From positions 26,008,839-26,072,838 of the forward strand of contig NC_135356.1 of NCBI RefSeq assembly GCF_051622035.1: a DNA stretch of 64,000 nucleotides, given 5' to 3'. The stretch's first letter is position 1, and each line of letters starts with the position of its first letter. Positions 1 through 12,259 of the stretch are shown in pieces. The notes under the pieces are model-generated. The model was not told the DNA's origin and did no database searches. It saw only the letters and a program-made list of their open reading frames with translations. Origin of the DNA: Arctopsyche grandis. Lineage: Eukaryota; Arthropoda; Insecta; Trichoptera; Hydropsychidae. The position numbers were made by a program, and so were the translations under genes.

Positions 1-1061
1 GGGACAAGAGGAAGAGGACAGCAACAGGCCTGACACCTACCCTACCTCACCTAACCCAACATAACCTAACCTAACGCGAAAGGCGCGAATCTCTCAGACA
101 AGACGGCAACCAGTTCGCAACGCGGAATTGCAGACTCGTTCTAGATATTTCCATTTCGCAACTCGACCAACCCTCTTTGCCTTTCCTTTCACGCGGGCAA
201 CGAAACGCTACTTAATGTGACTTTTTCCTTTGCCAAGCACAACTATGTGCATGTATGTATGTGTACATCGGGGCCCGAGTGAAAGATGCAAAATTTTGAT
301 TTCCCACAATGGGCAAAAGTGGAAAACTTGCATCGTATCAAGGGAACGTTAAATAAAAAAAATTCGTCGATTTCAAACAACGTCCTGTTTTTATTACGTT
401 TGTAATCAAAAGAACGACAGCATCATTAAAATTATTCAATTTTCTGAAAAGACCGCTTTCGTCACACAAAATACCGGTTGCGAGCGTCGCGCGCCTTGTT
501 TAAGAGTTTTGGGTAAAACGCAACTTTAAATTCTCGTTAATCAGTCAAAACTAATCATAGTCGAACAAATTAAACAGCAATATATTTATTTGTTATTTAT
601 TGTAAAAATAGTGAAAAAAAATTAAATCTGCTCTAAAAAAAATTGACTTCAGTGCACAGACTCGTACGCGGCACGTGTTTTGTTTTTAGATAGTTTTGCA
701 CATGTAAAAAAAACGCTGGCATGCTTAGTCTGTGCCGTAGCGATCGTTCCAAAACTCAGCTGCAGGAGTGATATTTTATCTTTGTATTGACAGTGTTTAA
801 CGACGGATTCCCATATTTGAAGAAATGTAGGAGAAATAATAATATCTTACGATTTAACATTGACTCGAAGAAACGCCCTTCCCAGCTGGAAACCACGAGC
901 ACTTATTTTTTTTAAATTCCTTTAAAACGACGCAAGAAACACTAGGTTCATCGTAGAAAATCCGAAATTCGTTAATTTTTATCCATACATATATATGTAC
1001 ATACACAAGATCGTCTTATCGTGTCCTTGTTTTTAATTGTTAAATTAAAGACAAAATGTGT
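1..1061. other. AT-rich sequence, no gene recognised
   Basis: No coding region is recognisable. At 41-75 there is a short degenerate run of CCTAA/CCTAC words, resembling the insect TTAGG telomere motif but far too short and irregular to call a telomere. The segment at about 769-840 recurs inverted at about 4838-4925, so it is a fragment of a dispersed repeat. The rest is A/T-rich without obvious structure. Confidence 0.5.
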
Positions 1062-1069
1062 GTCATTAG

Positions 1070-1213
1070 TAGAGGTCGGAATCTGAAGGGGCCGGAAACG
1101 TGCTGCCTATTGTTCCATTGTTGTAAATCCTTTGTAAAAAAGGTTCGGCAAACCTTTAACAATGCATTTACAATCTTTGAACAATAAACAGCCCCTTCAG
1201 ATTCCGGGCTCTA
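1070..1213. mobile_element. hAT-like MITE, TAGAG family, copy 1
   Basis: The element runs from TAGAGGTCGG to CCGGGCTCTA and is flanked by a perfect 8-bp direct repeat GTCATTAG (1062-1069 and 1214-1221). The ends are inverted repeats sharing CGGAATCTGAAGGGGC. The interior is a long imperfect palindrome around the core GGCAAACCTTTAACAATGCA. An 8-bp duplication fitting nTnnnnAn, together with ends fitting YARNG, is the signature of the hAT superfamily. There is no coding capacity, so it is non-autonomous. It is the most symmetrical of eight related copies in the window. Confidence 0.85.
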
Positions 1214-1860
1214 GTCATTAGTGTTGAAAAACACCGTTTCTCAAGCTCGTATTCTTAATGAGAAGGGATAGGGATGTATCGTTAACATATAAAAATTGAA
1301 TATCAAATATTTCTTAGACATGTATGTACATACATATTATGATGACATCCAGAAATCCATGAAATACAGACCAGCTGAATTTGCGAGAGGAAGCTGATGC
1401 CGATTTCATAGGAACCATCACAATAATCAAACGCTAATAAGAGAAACGCCGATTTGGATTTAATAACACTGAGCAACAAAAAAAAAAATACCAGAGCGGA
1501 GACTAGCCAATCTTTACTAGGTTTGACTCACTGAATTCGAATATGATATTGATTTTTGTTGGTGGGTGATCGTTTACGAGATATGAGCGTTTAAAAAAAT
1601 GCGCGATTTTTGGCTTTTGCGGTCTTTAACTCAAAATTTAGGATTGTTACGCTCAAAGTTAGTATTGGAATCAATAGTCAGATATTTTTCCTATTAATTG
1701 TTATATTTCATTGCTTTAAAATACTTCTAATTAATTGTCTAGCGAATTTTTAAAGTCAAAAATATATTTTTTTTTACGGATTTTTTTCCCGTGCTATACT
1801 AACTAACTCGACCGGTTTTTGCGTAAGAAAGATTTTCGTTCAGTTCCCGTATGCGTATAA

Positions 1861-2838
1861 TGCTGCGTACGGACCAAACCAACGACGATTTTGGGCCAAC
1901 GTTTTAACCAGCAGGATAAAACCAGTAGCGTACAAAATATCGAAATAAAAATTAAATTTAAAAATTGAAATTAAATATCAAAATTAATACTATTATTATT
2001 ATATTAAAATTAAATTCAAATATCAAAATAAAACTATAATCAATATATTAAAATTAAAATAAAATATTGAAAGTTAAAACAGAACATGCCCAATTTAAAT
2101 AAATTTTCGAGATTGACCTAAAATTAGATTATCAACAATCACATACAGGTAATCCTCGACTTTTGTTTGTCAAAGATGTTTTGACTTACGAAGATACGAA
2201 CTAAGATCGAAAAAAAAATCAAAGAATTATTATTTTTACTTCCCCGTAATGCGCAGTTATTGAGAATATCTCATGGGTGACCGAGCAATCATCGCAATCC
2301 GGTGCGTAGTCGGTAGATCAATCGAAATTTTTTTAGTCTTCAATTGTTTCTCTCGTCGAAATAAATCAATTAATTAAATCATTTCAGAGGTAAAATTTAT
2401 CGGATAATGTCATCAATTGTTTCTCTCGTCGAAATAAATCAAATAATTAAATACATCTCAGAGGTAAAATTTATTGGATAATGCGTGATTATTAATTTTA
2501 TTTCGACGAAAGAAAAAAAAACCCTTTGACAAATCACCGACATTTTTTTGTTAAATATTTCATCGACGGCGAAACACAGTAGTATATCGTGACGACTTAT
2601 AAGAAACAATAACAAGGTTTTTTCACTCGTAATTATAATATTTCTCTGGTTGTAATGCGTATCGTCGTAATTCAAAACATTGTTGTGATTCAAAACATCA
2701 ACGATGATCTAATTTTAGCTCAATCTCGCTCTTTAGCTTAATTTTGATATTTAATTTAATTTTTTTTAACGATATTTTGTACGCTACTGGTTTTAAAAGT
2801 TGGCCCAAAATCCTCATAGGTTTGGTGCGTACGGACCA
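1861..2838. mobile_element. Long-TIR element L, copy A
   Basis: A 978-bp non-coding element whose ends are long inverted repeats. They read TGCTGCGTACGGACC, AAACCAACGACGATTTTGGG, GCCAACGTTTTAACC and onwards, mirrored at 2770-2838. It is flanked by TAA (1858-1860 and 2839-2841), a 3-bp duplication typical of PIF/Harbinger-type insertion. It sits inside the fold-back element, and joining its flanks restores the palindrome of the host. The interior is AT-rich with no recognisable protein. Two further copies lie at 35784-36948 and 38953-39885. Confidence 0.75.
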
Positions 2839-3038
2839 TAACAGAAACGTTTGTGCAAGCGAGATGGCAAGTCCGTCGCTTAAGCGCGTGTGGTGTCTCG
2901 TTTGCCGTCTCGCTTGCACAAACGCTTCTGTTATACGCATTCGGGAACTGAACGAAAATCTTTCTTACGCAAAAACCACTCGAGTTAGTGCGTTTAGATA
3001 AAAAAAAAACATTGGGATATAAAACCAATCCTTATAAT

Positions 3039-3140
3039 TAGAGGTAGGATAGTCACAGTGCTATCCATTGTTCGGCAAACCTTTAACAATGCATTTACAA
3101 CCTTTGAACAATACATGGCCCCCTCAGGCTCTGGTGACTA
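3039..3140. mobile_element. hAT-like MITE, TAGAG family, copy 2
   Basis: A 102-bp element from TAGAGGTAGGATAGTCAC to CTCTGGTGACTA, with flanking 8-bp repeats CTTATAAT (3031-3038) and CTTATAAA (3141-3148), seven of eight matching. It carries the family core GGCAAACCTTTAACAATGCA but lacks the left hairpin arm seen in copy 1. It is inserted in the right arm of the fold-back element. Confidence 0.85.
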
Positions 3141-3533
3141 CTTATAAACTTGGTGAAATAAAAAAATTGCCAAATAAATGAAAAATAGCACGGGAAAAAA
3201 TCCGTAAAAAAATATATATTTTTGACTTTTAAAATTCGCTAGACAATTAATTAGAAGTATTTTAAAGCAATGAAATATAACAATTAATAGGAAATATATC
3301 TGACTATTGATTCCAATACTAACTTTGAGCGTAACAATCCTAAATTTTGAGTTAAAGACCGCAAAAGCCAAAAAACTGTAAAAATGGCGCAATTTTTTAA
3401 ACGCTCATATCTCGTAAACGATCACCCACCAACAAAAATCAATATCATATTCGAATTCAGTGGGTCAAACTTAGTAAAGATTGGTTAGTCTCCGCTCTGG
3501 TAACTCAAAAACGTGATTTTTTGTTGCTCAGTG

Positions 3534-3850
3534 TAATCATCCAAATCTTGCCAGAAACGATAGAGATGCTCGTAGTCATTGAGCCAATCGAATAAAATTT
3601 TCTGATTCGGGCTGGGGTTCAAATCCACGACCTCTCTACTGGTAAACAATCGTTTAACGAGTGAGCTCTTTTAAATCATATTTATTTATAAACTAGTGGT
3701 GCTACCCGGCTTCGCTTGGTTAATACAAATTAAATAAAAACCATGAACAAATTAGCGACCGATCAATCCAGCCAATCAGAAACGACTTTGACGACAGCCA
3801 ATCAGAAATGAATTACAGACGCTTAAATTATTAATTATAAATTAATTGAT
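3534..3850. other. AT-rich, no gene; start of a TGCTACCCGGCTT repeat
   Basis: No gene is visible. The phrase TGCTACCCGGCTTCGCT at about 3700 recurs in diverged form near 13990 and 15365, so it marks a dispersed repeat end whose family I cannot name. Confidence 0.4.
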
Positions 3851-4614
3851 TAAAAAATTGAAAGAATATCCAAATTTTCTTAAAATAATATTTGCATATT
3901 ATATTTAGAAGAATTCGAAGAAAGCTCTATGAAAATTGCAAAACACTTAAATACAGCGGGGTACTATTCATCAATTATACATACTCAATTTTGATTGGGG
4001 TCAGGGTTGAAAACATCGGCACAATATTTACGTATTCGCATAATTTATCAAATCAAAAGATGTAGTAATACATGTACATATGTAGGGTCACCCCCATATA
4101 ATACGGTTGATTAGTTCTAACTTTTTTTCCGTTTTCTTGCAGAAAAGATCTACCGCACTATAGGACGGTTGACAGTAGCAAAAATTATACGCGGTATATT
4201 TCAAAATTATAACACGTATACAGTAAAAAATTGAAAGAATATCCAAATTTTCTTAAAATAATATTTGCGTATTATATTTAGAAGAATTTGAAGAAAGCTC
4301 CATGAAAATTGCAAACCACTTTAATACAGCGGGGTACTATTCATCAACTATACGTACTCAAATTTGATTGGGGTCAGGGTTGAAAACATCGGCACAATAT
4401 TTACGTATTCGCATTATTTATCGAATCATAAGATGTAGTAAAACATGTACATATGTATACATATGTAGGGTCACCCCCATATAACACGGTTGATTAGTTC
4501 TAACTTTTTTTTCCGTTTTCTTGCAGAAAAGATCTACCGCACTATAGGACGGTTGACAGTAACATAAATTATACGCGCTATATTAAATATAAAAATTATA
4601 ACACGTCTACAGTG
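3851..4614. repeat. Direct tandem duplication of about 373 bp
   Basis: Two adjacent copies (3851-4223 and 4224-4614) share the same order of words: ATTGAAAGAATATCCAAATT, a TACAGCGGGGTACTATTCATC block, GGGTCACCCCCATATAA, and GAAAAGATCTACCGCACTAT. The second copy has a small TACATATGTA expansion and scattered substitutions. Neither copy contains a recognisable coding region. Confidence 0.8.
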
Positions 4615-4820
4615 GATGGTATACCTTTAAAAATGAACGAAAACACACAGAAAAATGTCAATATTCTGATTAAACGTAAAAAGAGTCAGGAATCTTTATT
4701 GACTGTTTCGATTTTAATAAAATTTCAAACGCTCTGTGAAGTAACATTCCTTTTAATAAGACAAAAACACACTGGATGGTGTGGGACGTCATGTGTCCTT
4801 GGCTCCCCGCTGTGCACGTG

Positions 4821-4880
4821 CATTCCATATTTGAAGAAATGCACGACAAGTTTCTCCTACATTTCTTCAAATATGGGATG
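4821..4880. repeat. Perfect-stem hairpin, 21-bp arms
   Basis: CATTCCATATTTGAAGAAATG is mirrored by CATTTCTTCAAATATGGGATG across an 18-bp loop, one mismatch aside. The right half plus the following 50 bases is the inverted counterpart of 769-840. It is therefore more likely the joint of two inverted repeat copies than an RNA gene. Confidence 0.55.
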
Positions 4881-6402
<1,522 letters not shown>

Positions 6403-7641
6403 CGATTAAACCAATAATTAAAACGTTATTTTTTAACTAAGCATACATAAATGCGTACATAGCATGTTTGGAACGGTTATTTAAATGATGGGTTTTATTT
6501 ACAGCAAATTATCAGTTACTCTCGTGGGGACATTTTCACACACAAATGCTACATTTGTAAACAGAGACACTTGCCCCTTAACCCTCTTCTGCCAAATATA
6601 AATTCCATTATGAACATTTAAAAAAAAATCTTAAAACTCAAAAATTCTTAGCCGGTATTACATGCGAGATTGCGAATGTTTCAATGGGAAAAAAGTGTCA
6701 ATAATTACAACCGAAGAGATATTTAAAAAAGGACACTCTTGGTTGAACTTCGTTAAAAATTAGGATTTTCAACATTGACCAATATAGCTAAAACCATAGA
6801 AACGTTTTTGATATACAATAGATACTTATTAGGCAGAATTCAAAAAAATAAATTAAAATACGATTTGCAGACAATGAACTTATGATAGTGACTATGGTGA
6901 TTTCAATCTGGAAGTACAAACATGTCAAACTATGAAGTCAAGCGACTACTCTTCATTGTTTGAATTCTTATAATAAAATCATTCCCAATCCGCGGATAAA
7001 GGCTTCTCTTCAACAACATGTCGTTTCTCTCTATTAGCAACAAACAATCACCATCCACGATTCATTTCGTGTCCATTCTTACACCCCTTTATACACTCTA
7101 TATAGTATTATTAGAACAGTACCTTTCGCATATTTTTTTACAAACATCCGTTTAGCTTCACTTACGATAACAATTATTCTGAAAAAAAAATTGCCTCTTA
7201 TTGTTCCGTTGCTTTCACTCGCTATACTATGTCAACCATTCCCCCCAGTCATATATAATTCATATTCATGTTTCTCCGAGTACATTGCACTTTATGCAAC
7301 AGTTTGATTTCCAAGTTTCGAATACATACATCGTGAATAACTAAAGTGGATGATTTCCTCCTCTCAACCCCCACCGAGTGTATTAATAGTACCACTTATT
7401 CTAAAGGAGACCTTTTCAAGCCAAGCATAATAAGAATACCTCAAAATGTTCGAAATACTACCCTTTTGAATAAAAAAAAATATATATATTTTAGAAAGCA
7501 GGGGACCTTCTACCGAGAATTCAAAATATTTAGAGGTGATGCGATTTTAATTACCGGCACTGTAGGTATATACATACATATTTATTTACAATTTAGGAAA
7601 GCTACAGGGGATATGGGTGGATGAAATTAGAAAAAATTGTT
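6403..7641. other. AT-rich, no gene recognised
   Basis: Only an orphan 92-codon open frame at 7346-7624 stands out. It begins without an ATG and shows no family resemblance that I can name. Confidence 0.4.
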
Positions 7642-7649
7642 GTGATGAG

Positions 7650-7788
7650 TAGAGGTCGGAATCTGAAGGGGCCGGAAACTTGCCGCCTATTGTTCAATTG
7701 TTGTAAATGCTTTGTAAAAAAGGTTCGGCAAACCTTTAACAATGCATTTACAATCTTTGAACAATAAACAGCCCCTTCAGATTCCGAC
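7650..7788. mobile_element. hAT-like MITE, TAGAG family, copy 3
   Basis: It starts TAGAGGTCGGAATCTGAAGG and ends CAGATTCCGAC, closely matching copy 1 including the palindromic core. The left flank GTGATGAG (7642-7649) is partly repeated on the right as ATGAG. The last few bases of the right terminus are missing, so the right end is eroded. Confidence 0.8.
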
Positions 7789-8178
7789 ATGAGATGGATG
7801 AGTTGTCCAAAACAGAGACGAATGGAAGCGTGTCATGGAAACTTTCACCCAGCAGCGTATGGCGAGTGGTTGTAAGTGATGATGATGACGAATACGCAAT
7901 TGTTCAATAAGTTAATATTTGAACTAATTTGTTAAAATTGAAATGTCGTATTCAAAAATAGTTTTCCTTATGTTGCATATGAAAGTAATTTATTTTATCA
8001 ATCTATAGCGTAATTATTACTAAAATGGCCAGAGAATGCTTGTGTAATTATAAATCGCAAAAGGGATTTTTTACCATAAACATACATATACATATAAATC
8101 ATTCAAAATATTTCTATTTGGAAAAGTTATATGTATAAATATCGCATCGCTACTGTAATTTCTTGCCATACTAATAAT

Positions 8179-8311
8179 TAAAGAGCGGACCCAGAGCGTG
8201 CTGTTCATTGTTCACATGTTGTAAATGCATTGTTAAAGGTTTGACGAACCTTTTTTACAAAGCATTTACAATAATGGAACAATAGACGGCGCGCTTCCAG
8301 TCCTACCTATA
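8179..8311. mobile_element. hAT-like MITE, TAGAG family, copy 4 (variant ends)
   Basis: The element is bounded by a perfect 8-bp repeat CTAATAAT (8171-8178, 8312-8319) with ends TAAAGAGCGGACC and GGTCC-like TCCTACCTATA. It carries the same internal palindrome (TTGTAAATGCATTGTTAAAG and its mirror) but different outer 25 bp from copies 1-3. Confidence 0.8.
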
Positions 8312-8747
8312 CTAATAATAAATGAGAAACATTTTAAATGCGTAATGGACTAGTTACTATAATAGATCCATAATGTATTGTTAACATACACTGGCGGTCA
8401 CATAAACTGCATTACTTTGAATTTTACGATTTTCGGGTCGTAAAATCTCTACCCTATTCTAGGTTCGAATTTTTATTTAGGGTTTTGTTTAAATAGACCC
8501 TTCTCGATATTTTTAACTCATTTTCAAGTGTGATTTCGAAGTGGAAGCAGCGTTATTCTTAATCTAAAAAATAGTAAACTAAAAAAATGTCAAAACACCA
8601 TGAAACAACTCGGAAAACGAAGTGAAAATTTTAACTTTTTCGAAATGTGGACTTTCAACAAGAGACATTTCAAGTCAGTTAGGATATCAACAATTTCAAG
8701 AATACTGAAGAAATAATGAGAAACTGGGAGGGTTTGTATAATAATAT

Positions 8748-9130
8748 TGTTACGTACGCCGTGGATTGAGCGAATTGTACTTAGACCAACGGATATCTGT
8801 AATCGGTTAACTAAATGCATGCACTTACTTCCAAAGATTATATCTGGACTCTAAGTGCATTTAGGCTTAACAATGACCGTTATTAGTTATTTCTCAGAAT
8901 CGGTACGGGAAGACCCAATGTCTTGGAAATACATATCCGAATACGTGACTATACAACAGGTAAACAGATTAGGCGTCCTGAGAGATCTACCCTTTATAAG
9001 GCGGTACGTAGGCGATATAATTCATTCTGGACTTAGCAGTGACACTGCATGTATCTCCTGAATCATCAATAAATGCTGTGAAACGACTGTTGGCCTTTTA
9101 CTTTGATCCTCCACCCACCCCTACGTAACA
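8748..9130. mobile_element. Solo LTR, 383 bp, Ty3/Gypsy-like
   Basis: The segment begins TGTTACGTAC and ends CTACGTAACA, giving the canonical TG...CA with a short terminal inverted repeat. It is flanked by a 4-bp duplication ATAT (8744-8747, 9131-9134). A CATCAATAAATGC polyadenylation-like signal lies near the 3' end (about 9063-9076). It interrupts the Tc1 relic. The family assignment rests on LTR form and duplication length only. Confidence 0.75.
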
Positions 9131-9159
9131 ATATAAATGTAATTTTTGTATAAATAATG

Positions 9160-9560
9160 AGGGAGGGAGCGTAAAGGCACCGGACTGACTCGGAAGATAA
9201 ATTCACGGGAAGATCGATTGCTGACACGCCAATTTATTCAAAATCTTTTCAAAACTGCTTTAGATTTAAGAAGAGATATTTTAGAAGATTTTTCAATTAA
9301 TATTAGTGTGGAAACTGTGCGGAGACGATTGAGAGAAGGTGACTTTTACGCTCGGAGACCTGCAAAAAAAACCATTTCTCTCAAATAAAATGAAGGAGAC
9401 ACGTCTTCAATGGGCCAAAACTTATGAAAACTGGACAGTTTTGTATTGGCAGAAATTGATACTCTCGGATGAGTCCAAGTTCAACCTCTTTGGATCGGAT
9501 GGGTTACATTATGTTCGACGCAAAAGTGAAGAATGACACAAAGCACCCTGACATCCGAAT
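9160..9560 (+). pseudogene. Tc1-like transposase fragment
   Basis: Translation across frames gives the second helix-turn-helix region (GKINSREDRLL, then INISVETVRRRLREGDFYAR). The catalytic-core start follows (KETRLQWAKTYENWTVLYWQ, then LILSDESKFNLFGSDGLHYV). The SDESKFNLFGSDG block contains the first aspartate of the DDE triad and is diagnostic of Tc1. A frame change near 9385 and the absence of the second D and the final acidic residue mark it as dead. Confidence 0.8.
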
Positions 9561-9863
9561 GGTTTGGAGAACTTTTTCTTAAAAATGGTTTTGTGAATTC
9601 TATTGATAACTGGCTTACCTCGATAAATACTAGTTCGAGCTTTTAACTCGCAATTTTACCACTTTAAAATTCAGCACACTTCCAATTAACCCTTTTAAAT
9701 GAAAACAGAAAATAGTGTGGCCAGAACACTATCCCAATAAACATCTTTCAATAGAAAATACTCTATATAAAATAGTATTAGTATTAAAAAAAAAAGGTTA
9801 ACAATAGAAATTGACAAAAGGATCCCGTTTCGGCTCATTCGTCCGCCGAAGACTGCTTATAAC

Positions 9864-9966
9864 TAGACTCCGGACCCAAAAGCGCGCCGTTTATTGTTCA
9901 ATTTTTGTAAATGCATTGTTAAAGGTTTGCCGAACAATGGATAGCATTGTGACTATCCTACCTCTA
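9864..9966. mobile_element. hAT-like MITE, TAGAG family, copy 5 (hybrid ends)
   Basis: Flanked by CTTATAAC (9856-9863) and TTTATAAC (9967-9974). Its left end (TAGACTCCGGACCCAAAAGC) is of the copy 4/6 type, while its right end is the reverse complement of the left end of copies 2, 7 and 8 (CTATCCTACCTCTA). It is therefore a hybrid of two sub-families joined at the common core. Confidence 0.8.
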
Positions 9967-9988
9967 TTTATAACTTATAAATTATATG

Positions 9989-10141
9989 TAGAGCGCGAAT
10001 AGAGAGCGTGCTTTTTCCAGGAATCGGGGCGGTTTGGCCCTATTTACGAAGCTAGAGTGCAACAAAAAAGGTCCGGCAAACCTTTTACAAAGCATTTACA
10101 ACAATTGAACAACGAACGGCACGCTTTGGGTCCGCACTCTA
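9989..10141. mobile_element. hAT-like MITE, TAGAG family, copy 6
   Basis: It starts TAGAGCGCGAATAGAGAGCG and ends GGGTCCGCACTCTA. The flanks ATTATATG and GTTATAAG match at six of eight positions. The left half carries unrelated filler (about 10015-10055) in place of the first core arm. It lies only 23 bp from copy 5. Confidence 0.65.
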
Positions 10142-10149
10142 GTTATAAG

Positions 10150-10888
10150 TATGTAGTATTTAAATTATGTATGAGAGAAATAAATTTACGTGTATCAAAA
10201 AACAAAAATTTTACCCATTGCTATTTTATCAATATGTAATGACTAAATAAACAACTAATTAACATTCCATTCTAATATGACTTTAGCTTAAGTCTCGACG
10301 TGATATAAATAGATAGTTACCTATATAATCATCAAAAGGATCATCATTTACCAAGGTGATCATAAAAAATCAACCCTCCTCAGAAGACATTTGCAGTGGC
10401 ATCGATTAAATCACACCTGTAAAGTTTCATGACGTTTGGCGAATTATTTGAAATGAAATTGATAAAAATCATATAAAAAAATGAAATATTTAAAAAGAAA
10501 ACATACAATATGGCTGATTTTACTACCAACCTACTCGTGGATACTTATGTAACATTTTTTTAAATAATATATTTTCTTGTTTTCATTTGTTTTTTTCAGT
10601 AATATTTAAAGATTGTTCTGTTGTTTTTTTTATAGACTTTTCAAGATTGGAAATGCGTTCTTCTATGCAGTTTCAATCATGGACAGAAATACTTTACCTG
10701 TTAATGAGAAGGTCAGCTAAGGATGAACTGAGCAATGGCGTGAAGCCTCATGTTGGAATTGAATATGTTCATCATACCAGCTGAATCTTCAGAAATGTTC
10801 GTGGTCCGCAGTTTCAAAGCCCCTGGTCTAGGCGACGGCCACCAGACCTATTCGCAATTTCAAGGTCGAATGGCATGCATCATAAATA

Positions 10889-10921
<33 letters not shown>

Positions 10922-11060
10922 CAATGCACACATGTCGCCAGCACACACACGCGCGCGCGCACAATCTGTAAAACACATGACCAAGAGACCTACATACATC
11001 CATCTAACCTCAAAAGGTAAACATTGCCAAGAGACGTGCATGTGTGAACGCACATTAGGG
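10150..11060. other. AT-rich, one possible terminal exon on + strand
   Basis: At 10636 a polypyrimidine run and TTTTTATAG precede an open stretch to about 10785, in a more codon-like composition than its surroundings. None of the three frames gives a protein I recognise, so it is at most a candidate last exon. A (CA)n array with an adjacent CG-rich run follows at 10887-10965. Confidence 0.25.
10887..10921. repeat. (CA)n microsatellite
   Basis: About 35 bases of CA repeat, followed at 10945-10963 by alternating CA/CG. It is responsible for several spurious His/Thr open frames. Confidence 0.9.
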
Positions 11061-11420
11061 AATTCGAACTCCGGAAGTACGCGACGTCACGGAACGGACA
11101 CCGTTCAGTCCCAATGCGCGTGACGTCAGAGCGCGGGGCCGCCGGGGGGGCGCGCCGCGGCGTCCATTTTCGGATAGGCAATGAACGCGGGGGGGCTTCG
11201 GTGGGGGGCTCGGGGAGTACTTACCGTGGGGGCGCGCTGCTACTGCGGGGGGCGGAGGCGCGGGCGCGGGGCGCTGCATGGCGCCCCGATGCGGCTCGCG
11301 CGGCCCCCGATCTGGGTCTGTAGGCCACCCGGCCGAGTCGAGCGCGTTCCCGTGCTCGCCGCTGACATTGAACGCGAAACTGTGGCCGGCAGCGACATCG
11401 CTCGACCCATATACGAGACG
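11060..11420. promoter_or_regulatory. GC-rich CpG island, promoter-like
   Basis: An abrupt change from AT-rich DNA to about 350 bp of very GC-rich, CpG-dense sequence. At its left edge lies CCGGAAGT (11071-11078), the ETS/GABP core. It is followed by GACGTCAC (11083-11090) and a perfect CRE palindrome TGACGTCA (11121-11128). A YY1-like AAAATGGACGCC is present on the minus strand (about 11159-11170). This combination is typical of ubiquitously active animal promoters. The transcription direction is not certain: a minus-strand splice donor sits inside the island. Confidence 0.6.
11225..11279 (-). CDS. Possible first coding exon, unknown gene
   Basis: On the minus strand an ATG at 11279 opens a Pro/Ala-rich frame (MQRPAPAPPPPAVAARPH). 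It runs 55 nt to a consensus donor CACG/GTAAGT (donor at 11224-11219). The exon lies inside the CpG island, where a first exon is expected. Low-complexity protein gives no family assignment and no downstream exon could be found. The call rests on ATG, donor and context only. Confidence 0.3.
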
Positions 11421-11544
11421 ATCGGGAACAAGTGTGTGTCCGGCAGCGATATCTCTACCGTACGCACCTAATTATGTAGGCTTACCACCTGTACTCTTTT
11501 CAAAACTCAATTAAGATCACTCTTACTTTCAACAAGAAAAATAA

Positions 11545-11585
<41 letters not shown>

Positions 11586-12251
11586 AAAACATAAATAAAA
11601 CAAACCTTCATCTTTACGTCTTTAATTTATTTATTTTAATCATTGATCGAATAAACATTAAATAAGTTATGTATTTATAGTATATATAGGATAAATATGT
11701 ATGTATGTGTGTATAAGGAAAATATATACTTTGTTTAGATTTTTTATGGTTATGTATTAAAATAATTCCAATCGATGTATTCACGTAGTGTGTATTTAAT
11801 GAAATGAAAGGTGTCCCTTTTAAAATTGGTGTATGTATATGTGTGCATTTGCTGCGCACTGTCTGGGAAGCGTTTCGCAATCAGAATCAACATAATCCGC
11901 ACAAAATTACGATTCATCTCTGGCGATGTGCTATTTGGAACACTGTCGTTGATGAATTACGAAATCCATTACACAATACTTTCACGAGAGCTTAATGTAG
12001 GTCATGCCGTAAAGTATATGCAGACGCAAGGTCAGGCAGAGCGAGCCGAAAAGACGCGACGAATAATTGATAAAAAAATATTTTAACGTTGATGGAGTTC
12101 GTTGCGAAGTGTATTTTGATTGAAATTGTATTTTTGAAAGGATTTACTTTGACTGTTCGTTCAGTAAGCGATGAGGTACCGCAGCGCCATCTACCTTTGA
12201 CAGGTGGCGATCGCTACGACTAAGCGCGCCTTTTTTCAATCACGGTCACGA
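11421..12251. other. No gene recognised; short TA array
   Basis: A (TA)n run occupies 11548-11579. Sequence at 11800-12080 has overlapping short open frames on the plus strand without recognisable similarity. Stretch 12100-12250 is GC-richer but without features. Confidence 0.35.
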
Positions 12252-12259
12252 CTCATGAT

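Larger units (their letters stand above)
1467..3533. mobile_element. Fold-back DNA element with two nested insertions
   Basis: The ends CACTGAGCAACAAAAAA and its reverse complement TTTTTTGTTGCTCAGTG bound a giant inverted repeat: the left arm (1467-1860) matches the reverse complement of the right arm (2939-3533) over most of its length. A 3-bp direct repeat TAA flanks it (1464-1466, 3534-3536). The loop at 2839-2938 is itself palindromic. Two later insertions interrupt it: a long-TIR element at 1861-2838 and a TAGAG MITE at 3039-3140. No transposase is visible. CACTG ends recall CMC/CACTA elements, but the assignment is open. Confidence 0.75.
8389..9700 (+). mobile_element. Decayed Tc1-like transposon
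   Basis: The left end CACTGGCGGTCACATAAACT follows a TA dinucleotide (8387-8388), as expected for Tc1/mariner insertion. A broken transposase lies at about 9160-9560, and a solo LTR splits the 5' half. The right terminus is not recognisable, so the 3' limit is approximate. Confidence 0.65.

Noticed and set aside
41-75. CCTAA-rich string like the insect telomere repeat
   Set aside because: Only about 35 bases and irregular (CCTACC, CTCACC, CCTAACCC); a telomere or interstitial array would be longer and regular.
4821-4880. Hairpin considered as a microRNA precursor
   Set aside because: Its right half is a dispersed repeat found inverted at 769-840; the stem is best explained by inverted repeat copies.
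7346-7624. 92-codon plus-strand frame
   Set aside because: No ATG start, no recognisable motif, AT-rich context; chance is sufficient.
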